Of a stretch of 30,025 bases of DNA, positions 25,281 to 30,025 are shown piece by piece. Position 1 is the first letter of the stretch, and each line of letters starts with the position of its first letter. The notes under the pieces are model-generated. The model had not been told where the DNA came from and did not search any database. It worked only from the letters and a program-made list of their open reading frames with translations. The DNA is from an uncultured Ruminococcus sp. (GTDB lineage Bacteria > Bacillota > Clostridia > Oscillospirales > Ruminococcaceae), in the NCBI GenBank assembly GCA_937902395.1, contig CALGTV010000017.1, positions 1 through 30,025 of the forward strand, read 5' to 3'. The translations under genes and the position numbers were made by a program.

Positions 25281-25567
25281 AAATGACAAAGACGAAGACA
25301 CGAACTTTGAAAAAATGTTTTTCAGAGAGCCGTCGGTTGGTGTGAGGCGGCAGACATTATCAGAGTTTATCCCTTCTGAGTTGAAAGGCTGAATTCTCAG
25401 ATTCCCTCGATAGTAAGCTTTTCCGTGAGGCTGCGTAAAGGCATAGGGCTTTTCCCTGTAAAGTGAGGGCGAGTCTGAAAGTGGTGTGCAGTAAAACTGC
25501 ACGCAATTTGAGTGGTACCGCGGGTTTACAGCTCGTCTCAAAGTAATTTACTTTGGGGCGTTTTTTT
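25281..25567 (+). ncRNA. T-box leader (tRNA-sensing riboswitch)
   Basis: A 5' leader that senses uncharged tRNA and decides between termination and read-through. Stem I is recognised by AGAGAGCC and GGTTGGTGTGAGGCGG (25324-25350), the conserved distal AG-bulge/loop region. An upper helix forms between 25304-25311 and 25359-25366. The specifier is read as TTC (Phe) at 25374-25376, directly before the conserved TGAG; ATC (Ile) at 25369-25371 is the main alternative. The stem III hairpin is GTGCAG/CTGCAC near 25486-25502. The T-box sequence is at 25505-25523 (GAGTGGTACCGCGG), with TGGT at 25513-25516 to pair with the tRNA acceptor end. The regulated gene starts at 25622. Confidence 0.93.
25534..25567 (+). 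terminator. T-box-controlled terminator
   Basis: CGTCTCAAAGTA (25534-25545) pairs with TACTTTGGGGCG (25549-25560), with G-U pairs, followed by seven T. Binding of uncharged tRNA would favour the competing antiterminator formed with the T-box sequence. Confidence 0.9.
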
Positions 25568-25621
25568 ATTGCCCCAAATGTCACATATGATGATAAAAAT
25601 ATGATGAAAGGGGCATTTATT

Positions 25622-27946
25622 ATGTCAAATAGAAATTTAACAGAAACTGAGCAGAGCATCCGCGAGGTTGCACAGCGTATCCGTACTCTCCGTGAGGATA
25701 TGGGCATTTCCTTTGAGACTATGGCTTCCAAAACAGGTCTTTCCGTTGAGGATTACAAGAAAATGGAAAAGGGCGAAACCGATTTCAGCTTTACTTTTAT
25801 CTACAAATGTGCCTCAGCTTTCGGTGTTGATATTGCTGAATTAATGGAGGGTAAAGGCCCTGAGCTTACTGAATATACCGTAACAAGAAAAGGCAAGGGC
25901 AAGCCTATTACAAGACGTGAGGGATTAAGCTACAACCGACTTGCACATAAATTCAAAAATAAGATGATTGAGCCCTATCACGTTGTAATTCCCTATTCTG
26001 AGGAGGCGTTGACAAGACCTCGTCATTTCTCAAGCCATGCAGGACAGGAAATGGATATTGTTCTCAAGGGTACTCTCCGTAAGGTGATAGGAAATCACAT
26101 TGAAACTCTTTATGAGGGTGACAGCATTTTCTTTGACAGCTCTATTCCCCACGATGAAATCGCTCTCGGCGGCGAGGATTGCGAAATTTACGCTGTTGTT
26201 ATAAAGCCTAACGGCGTTACAGAAGTCCCCGAAATGAAAAGCACTGTAAAGGAATTTACACATACAAATTTTGATAAGGCAGGCATTGTTCACCCCGTTG
26301 CTGATAAATTCGTAACTTGCGAAACAGACGAGACAGGTACTCTTTCAGCTGTTAAATTCAAGAACGAAGAAAGCTTCAACTTTGCTTATGACATCGTTGA
26401 CGCTATGGCTGAAAAAGCTCCCGATAAAATCGCTATGGTTCACGTCGCAGAGGATAAGAGCGAAAAATTCTTCACATTCAAGGATATAAAGGAATATTCT
26501 TGCCAGACAGCAAATTACTTCAAATCTCTTGGCATTAAAAAGGGCGACAAGGTAATGCTCGTTCTGAAAAGACATTATCAGTTCTGGTTCTCTATACTTG
26601 CCCTTCACAGACTTGGTGCAATAGTTATTCCCGCTTCAAATCAGCTTGTAAAGCACGATTTTGAATATCGTTTTGACGCTGCTGAAATCTCTGCTATTGT
26701 CTGCACATCTGACGGTAATGTTGCTGACGAAGTTGATCTTGCCGCACCGAATTGTCCTTCGCTTAAAACTAAAATCATTGTTGGAAATGCAAGAGAGGGC
26801 TGGAATGACTTTAATACGGAGCTTCCTGAGTTTTCAACAGAATTCCCCAGAACAGAGGAAACTGCTTGCGGAAGCGAGCCTATGCTCATGTTCTTTACAT
26901 CGGGAACAACAGGCTATCCTAAAATCGCTATGCATGATTTCAAATATCCTCTTGGACATTATACAACAGCAAGATACTGGCACAACGTTGACCCCAACGG
27001 AATTCATTTCACAATCTCTGATACAGGCTGGGGCAAGGCATTATGGGGTAAGCTTTACGGTCAGTGGATGTGTGAAACAGCTGTTTTCGTTTACGATTTC
27101 GAGCGTTTCCACGCTGATGATATTCTTCCTATGTTCAAGAAATACAACATCACAACATTTTGCGCACCTCCTACAATGTACCGTTTCTTCATAAAAGAAG
27201 ATTTATCAAAATACGACCTTTCAAGCCTTAAATATGCCACAATTGCAGGCGAGGCTCTCAATCCTGAGGTGTTCTATCAGTTCAAGAAGGCTACAGGAAT
27301 TTCTCTTATGGAGGGCTTCGGTCAGACAGAAACAACTCTTTCTGTTGCAAACTTTGTAGGAATGGAAGCAAAACCCGGAAGTATGGGCAGACCAAATCCC
27401 CTTTATGATGTACATATTCTCAATTCCGACGGAACAGAGGCAGGGGACGGCGAAACAGGCGAAATCTGTATCAGAGTTGGCGATACAAAGCCTTGCGGTC
27501 TGTTTATGAGCTATTACAGAAATGAGGAAAGCACAAGAGAAGCATGGCATGACGGCTGGTATCACACAGGCGATACTGCAAGAATGGACGAGGACGGCTA
27601 TTTCTGGTATGTCGGACGTGTTGATGATCTTATCAAGTCGTCGGGCTACCGTATCGGACCATTTGAAATCGAAAGCGTTATTATGGAGCTTCCCTATGTT
27701 CTGGAATGTGCTGTTACAGGTGTTCCTGATGAAATCAGAGGTCAGGTTGTAAAGGCTACAATCGTTCTCACAAACGGAACAGAGGGTACAGATGAACTGA
27801 AAAAGGAAATCCAGACTTATGTCAAGGAACACACTGCTCCTTATAAATATCCCAGAGTTGTTGAATTCAGAGATAGCCTGCCTAAGACTGTAGGAAGCGG
27901 AAAAATCCGCCGTTCTGAAATCAGAGCACAGGACGCACAGAAATAA
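25622..27946 (+). CDS. HTH-cupin-acyl-CoA synthetase fusion protein
   Basis: A 774-residue cytosolic fusion. Residues about 12-78 are an XRE-type HTH (IRTLREDMGISFETMASKTGLSVEDYKKMEKGE). About 110-215 form a cupin (HAGQEMDIVLKGTLRKVIG, LYEGDSIFFDSSIPHDEIAL). About 260-774 form an adenylate-forming ligase of the medium-chain or aryl acyl-CoA synthetase type. The P-loop-like motif TSGTTGYPK starts at 426, GFGQTE is the A5 motif, YHTGDTARMDEDGYFWYVGR the A7 region, and Lys761 in GSGKIRRSEIR the A10 catalytic lysine. It should activate a carboxylic acid with ATP and CoA. The HTH-cupin part resembles a stand-alone regulator family and may sense the acid or bind DNA. AAAGGGG lies 8 nt before ATG 25622. 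A MaoC gene follows after 10 nt. The substrate is unknown. Confidence 0.88.
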   Translation: MSNRNLTETEQSIREVAQRIRTLREDMGISFETMASKTGLSVEDYKKMEKGETDFSFTFIYKCASAFGVDIAELMEGKGPELTEYTVTRKGKGKPITRREGLSYNRLAHKFKNKMIEPYHVVIPYSEEALTRPRHFSSHAGQEMDIVLKGTLRKVIGNHIETLYEGDSIFFDSSIPHDEIALGGEDCEIYAVVIKPNGVTEVPEMKSTVKEFTHTNFDKAGIVHPVADKFVTCETDETGTLSAVKFKNEESFNFAYDIVDAMAEKAPDKIAMVHVAEDKSEKFFTFKDIKEYSCQTANYFKSLGIKKGDKVMLVLKRHYQFWFSILALHRLGAIVIPASNQLVKHDFEYRFDAAEISAIVCTSDGNVADEVDLAAPNCPSLKTKIIVGNAREGWNDFNTELPEFSTEFPRTEETACGSEPMLMFFTSGTTGYPKIAMHDFKYPLGHYTTARYWHNVDPNGIHFTISDTGWGKALWGKLYGQWMCETAVFVYDFERFHADDILPMFKKYNITTFCAPPTMYRFFIKEDLSKYDLSSLKYATIAGEALNPEVFYQFKKATGISLMEGFGQTETTLSVANFVGMEAKPGSMGRPNPLYDVHILNSDGTEAGDGETGEICIRVGDTKPCGLFMSYYRNEESTREAWHDGWYHTGDTARMDEDGYFWYVGRVDDLIKSSGYRIGPFEIESVIMELPYVLECAVTGVPDEIRGQVVKATIVLTNGTEGTDELKKEIQTYVKEHTAPYKYPRVVEFRDSLPKTVGSGKIRRSEIRAQDAQK

Positions 27947-27956
27947 AGGTGATACA

Positions 27957-28391
27957 ATGTATTTTGATGATTTAAAAATAGGAATGACGGCAGAACCTGC
28001 TCCTGCCGTCATTGATAAAGAAAAAATGCTTGCTTTTGCCGTTGAATATGACAATGTTCCTCTGCATACTGACGAGGAATACGCTAAAACTACTCCTTTC
28101 GGCAGATTAATAGCTCCCGGTGTTATGTCATTTATGGCAGTATGGGCGAAATATCTGGAGGTAGATTTCTTTGGTGAGGAACTTTTAGCAGGCAAATCCA
28201 CAAAAATCGAATGGCTAAAGCCCGTTTTTGCCGATGATGTTTTAACAGGAAAGGCAGTTATTACAAATCTTGAAAAGAGAAATTCCAGAAATGGTCTTGC
28301 TGAAATTACAATTGAGGTGAAAAATCAGAACGGTGAAGTTGTGCTGACCAATGTTACCGAAGCGATTGTGAAGTGCAAAGAAGTAAAATAA
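27957..28391 (+). CDS. MaoC-family (R)-enoyl-CoA hydratase-like protein
   Basis: A 144-residue single hot-dog-fold protein of the MaoC/hydratase-2 family. The catalytic pair is visible as Asp32 and His37 in EYDNVPLHTDEEYAKTTPFGRLIAPG, close to the family pattern with Asp and His five residues apart. Members reversibly hydrate trans-2-enoyl-CoA thioesters; some act on methyl-branched or aromatic acyl-CoAs. AAAGGTG lies just upstream of the ATG and the gene begins 10 nt after the acyl-CoA synthetase, so both are under the T-box. The CoA-ester link between the two products is direct: the ligase makes the type of substrate a MaoC enzyme uses. Its exact role here is not settled. Confidence 0.85.
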   Translation: MYFDDLKIGMTAEPAPAVIDKEKMLAFAVEYDNVPLHTDEEYAKTTPFGRLIAPGVMSFMAVWAKYLEVDFFGEELLAGKSTKIEWLKPVFADDVLTGKAVITNLEKRNSRNGLAEITIEVKNQNGEVVLTNVTEAIVKCKEVK

Positions 28392-28402
28392 ACGGTGACA
28401 TT

Positions 28403-28846
28403 ATGATATACACAAAACTAACCAATAAAGCAATGCAAGTCGCATATACGGCACATCACGGGCAGACTGACTGCAATGGTATGCCGTACGTATTCCACCC
28501 ATATCATTTAGCAGAGCAAATGGACGATGAGATTTCTTGTTGTGTTGCCATGCTCCACGACGTAGCGGAGGATACGGCAGTCACTCTTGACGAACTTGCA
28601 AAGGAGTTTCCGCAGGAGGTAATAGAAGCGTTAAAGCTTCTTACCCACGAGAAAGGCACGGACTATTTTGAATATGTCCGCAGAATAAAGGGGAATCCCA
28701 CTGCGAAAAAGGTTAAGCTTGCTGATTTAGCACACAATATGGACAGAAGCAGAATTGTTGACAGTTCTGTTGTCACTGCTGAAAAGCTTGCAAAATGGAA
28801 TGAAAAGTATAGCAAGGCTATGGAGATTCTGACGCAGGAAGATTAA
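28403..28846 (+). CDS. Small RelA/SpoT-type HD hydrolase (possible alarmone hydrolase)
   Basis: A 147-residue protein consisting only of the HD domain found at the N-terminus of RelA/SpoT enzymes. Visible motifs are AYTAHHGQTDCNGMPYVFHPYHLAE (first metal histidine region), AMLHDVAEDT (the HDxxED motif) and KLADLAHNMD near the end. There is no synthetase (RelA-like) or TGS/ACT domain, so it may hydrolyse (p)ppGpp or a related nucleotide, as Mesh1-type small hydrolases do. ATG 28403 is taken as the start of homology, with a weak GGTGA ribosome site. It begins 11 nt after maoC, consistent with the same transcript, but the functional link is inference. Confidence 0.8.
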   Translation: MIYTKLTNKAMQVAYTAHHGQTDCNGMPYVFHPYHLAEQMDDEISCCVAMLHDVAEDTAVTLDELAKEFPQEVIEALKLLTHEKGTDYFEYVRRIKGNPTAKKVKLADLAHNMDRSRIVDSSVVTAEKLAKWNEKYSKAMEILTQED

Positions 28847-28877
28847 TATATTTGAAAGGAACCTCTTAAATATATTA
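28844..28877 (+). other. AT-rich hairpin after the HD hydrolase gene
   Basis: TAATATATTT (28844-28853) and AAATATATTA (28868-28877) are perfect inverted repeats around a 14-nt loop. The left arm starts in the stop codon. No T-run follows, so it is not a classical terminator; it could stabilise the mRNA end. Confidence 0.4.
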
Positions 28878-28908
28878 TGTATAGATTTTGAAATATGTGA
28901 GGTGTAGT

Positions 28909-29340
28909 ATGCCTAAAAGAAAACGTCTTGGGGATATTGTTGAAATCCCTTTAGGTAATAGAGAAAACGCATATGCAAGATTGTTTAAAGAAGGTACATT
29001 AGGCATATTTGTTGGCAGATATCATAGCTATGAAGAAGTACCTGAAAATGCTGAATACTATAGATTTATTGCTTTATATAAAGACAGTATATCACAGTTG
29101 AAAGTAGTTGGAAATTTACCTTTTGAAAACGACGAAGATAGCTGGTCGCCTGATAAAGTGATTGTTGATGCTATCACTGGAAAAGGCTCATTATATCATC
29201 ATGGTGAAATAATCAAGTGCACTTATGAAAAATGCAAAAATCTTGAAATATGTGCAGTGTGGGAATTACATCATCTTATTGATATGTTGAATGGCAACAC
29301 TATATGGGATGATTCAATGGAACGCCCAAAAGATGTTTAA
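28909..29340 (+). CDS. Imm26-like immunity family protein
   Basis: A 143-residue soluble protein. The N-terminal sequence KRKRLGDIVEIPLGNRENAYARLFKEGTLGIFVGRYH resembles the Imm26 family (GD..EIPL.....YAR). In polymorphic toxin systems such proteins neutralise a secreted toxin from the same or a neighbouring strain. The rest is a mixed alpha/beta sequence with paired cysteines (CTYEKCKNLEIC) and an LHHLIDMLNG helix. ATG 28909 is chosen with AGGTG just upstream; a TTG at 28888 gives no better site. No toxin gene is adjacent in this window. Family placement is by eye and moderately certain. Confidence 0.55.
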   Translation: MPKRKRLGDIVEIPLGNRENAYARLFKEGTLGIFVGRYHSYEEVPENAEYYRFIALYKDSISQLKVVGNLPFENDEDSWSPDKVIVDAITGKGSLYHHGEIIKCTYEKCKNLEICAVWELHHLIDMLNGNTIWDDSMERPKDV

Positions 29341-29398
29341 AATACTGCCAATATTCGTCAGTGGTTTATTCTTCTTATCAAAAGAGTAAAGTTATGAA

Positions 29399-29427
29399 TT
29401 GACTTTTGGGGAGAAATGGTGTATAAT
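29399..29427 (+). promoter_or_regulatory. Promoter of the DUF6557-like gene
   Basis: TTGACT (29399-29404), 17 nt, TATAAT (29422-29427), 64 nt before the start codon. It makes this gene independent of the Imm26-like gene. Confidence 0.75.
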
Positions 29428-29490
29428 AATGGAAACTGAATAGGTCGGTAAATCGGAACTTATAAATACATAAGAGAAAGGAAAATTTCT

Positions 29491-29907
29491 ATGTATTTTT
29501 ATGAAGTAATTAAAAATTGCGATATTGATGAGGTTGTATACTATTTTCTTAAACTGTGCGATAATTCACCCGACATAAAACGAACAGAGAAATGTATAAG
29601 ATGCGCAATATCCGATATGAAAAGTATTCAAGCGGTAAAGTCGGAATATGAAGTAATTAAAATCGAGAGAACTCAAACAGAAAGCGAAGAATATGACATT
29701 GTGCATATGCTTGATAAAACAACGGATATTAAATATGGATTAGAAATCAATCCTTGGAAGTATACCCTTGGATATTCTGTTGAGGAAAATAGTCTGTCTA
29801 ATTATGGATATGAGAAGTATGCTTCACTTGTTTTATGGGAAATGACTTGGTTTGGTTATGATGAGGCGTCAATTCAGGCTCACGTAAAAACATGGGAGAA
29901 AGAATAA
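29491..29907 (+). CDS. Hypothetical protein, DUF6557-like
   Basis: A 138-residue soluble acidic protein. The C-terminal pattern YGLEINPWKYTLGYSVEE ... LVLWEMTWFGYDEASIQ resembles a small Firmicutes family (DUF6557-like: ALEF.PW..WLG.......LWEMTF.GF) often found near immunity or accessory genes. No catalytic motif is seen. GAAAGGAAAA precedes the ATG at a normal distance. It follows the Imm26-like gene but has its own promoter and terminator. It lies 63 nt before a MITE, which suggests an accessory-gene spot. Function unknown. Confidence 0.6.
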   Translation: MYFYEVIKNCDIDEVVYYFLKLCDNSPDIKRTEKCIRCAISDMKSIQAVKSEYEVIKIERTQTESEEYDIVHMLDKTTDIKYGLEINPWKYTLGYSVEENSLSNYGYEKYASLVLWEMTWFGYDEASIQAHVKTWEKE

Positions 29908-29921
29908 TTGCCCCTATAACA

Positions 29922-29952
29922 ACCGCTTGTGATTCCACAGGCGGTATTTTTT
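29922..29952 (+). terminator. Terminator of the DUF6557-like gene
   Basis: ACCGCTTGTG (29922-29931) pairs with CACAGGCGGT (29936-29945), one G-U pair, followed by ATTTTTT. Confidence 0.9.
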
Positions 29953-29970
29953 AAGCCACAAAAAAACTAC

Positions 29971-30025
29971 TATTGCTCCCCCAACTAAACCTTGCCATCA
30001 AATACTCGGCATAAAGAAAATTTCT
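29971..30025. mobile_element. MITE A, copy 2 (cut by window end)
   Basis: The 55 nt from TATTGCTCCC to the window end are identical to 12513-12567, the left end of the first copy, starting at the same TA. The flanks differ (ACTAC here, CAACA there), which fixes the element boundary at the TA. Confidence 0.9.

Noticed and set aside
25260..25731. Minus-strand ORFs of about 93 and 123 codons across the T-box leader
   Set aside because: They lie antisense to a clear structured RNA and the start of the fusion gene, have no convincing ribosome site and no recognisable protein features.
27221..28201. A 326-codon minus-strand ORF opposite the ligase and MaoC genes
   Set aside because: It is antisense to two genes with clear homology and operon signals; its length reflects codon bias of the coding strand.

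Overview
The window looks like a chromosomal segment of an anaerobic Gram-positive gut or rumen bacterium of the Ruminococcus type (Oscillospiraceae/Clostridia). Two secreted proteins carry C-terminal type I dockerins, one of them a GH30 glycoside hydrolase, and a lipoprotein carries cohesin-like sequence. Ribosome binding sites are strong AAAGGAGG types, most promoters match TTGACA-17-TATAAT closely, and a T-box leader is present. The species is inferred from gene content, not proven. No rRNA, tRNA or CRISPR array was seen.

Layout: (1) 1-1.5 kb: the 3' end of the thiamine transporter gene thiT and a PAS-only sensor protein. (2) 1.7-6 kb: a two-gene operon for a divergent second type IIA topoisomerase (ParE/ParC-like). 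(3) 6-8.6 kb, minus strand: an HD-domain protein, metY (O-acetylhomoserine sulfhydrylase) and an unknown membrane protein. (4) 8.7-10 kb: an ECF sigma factor and its zinc-finger anti-sigma factor. (5) 10-13.8 kb: a two-repeat dockerin protein and a lipoprotein with cohesin-like sequence. A MITE sits exactly in the ancestral stop codon of the dockerin gene, and a ~65-bp direct repeat flanks that gene. (6) 13.9-20.5 kb: a DUF2079 membrane protein, an ion transporter/cytidylate-kinase-like operon, a Ca2+/Na+ antiporter and an intracellular-looking zinc phospholipase C-like protein. (7) 20.6-25.2 kb: an orphan large serine recombinase, then a GH30-dockerin enzyme whose terminator hairpin is split by a second, unrelated MITE. 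(8) 25.2-28.8 kb: a T-box leader controlling an HTH-cupin-acyl-CoA synthetase fusion, followed by a MaoC hydratase and a small RelA/SpoT-type HD hydrolase. (9) 28.9-30 kb: two immunity-like genes, then the start of a second copy of the first MITE, cut by the window edge.

The most interesting unit is the T-box operon. Control by uncharged tRNA is expected for amino-acid supply genes, but here it precedes an acyl-CoA synthetase with its own HTH-cupin module. One reading is that the operon activates an organic acid, such as phenylacetate or a branched short-chain acid, for amino acid synthesis by reductive carboxylation, a route known in rumen bacteria. The two MITEs are the second theme: both have TA target duplications, and each landed in a gene-end signal (a stop codon and a terminator loop) next to dockerin genes.
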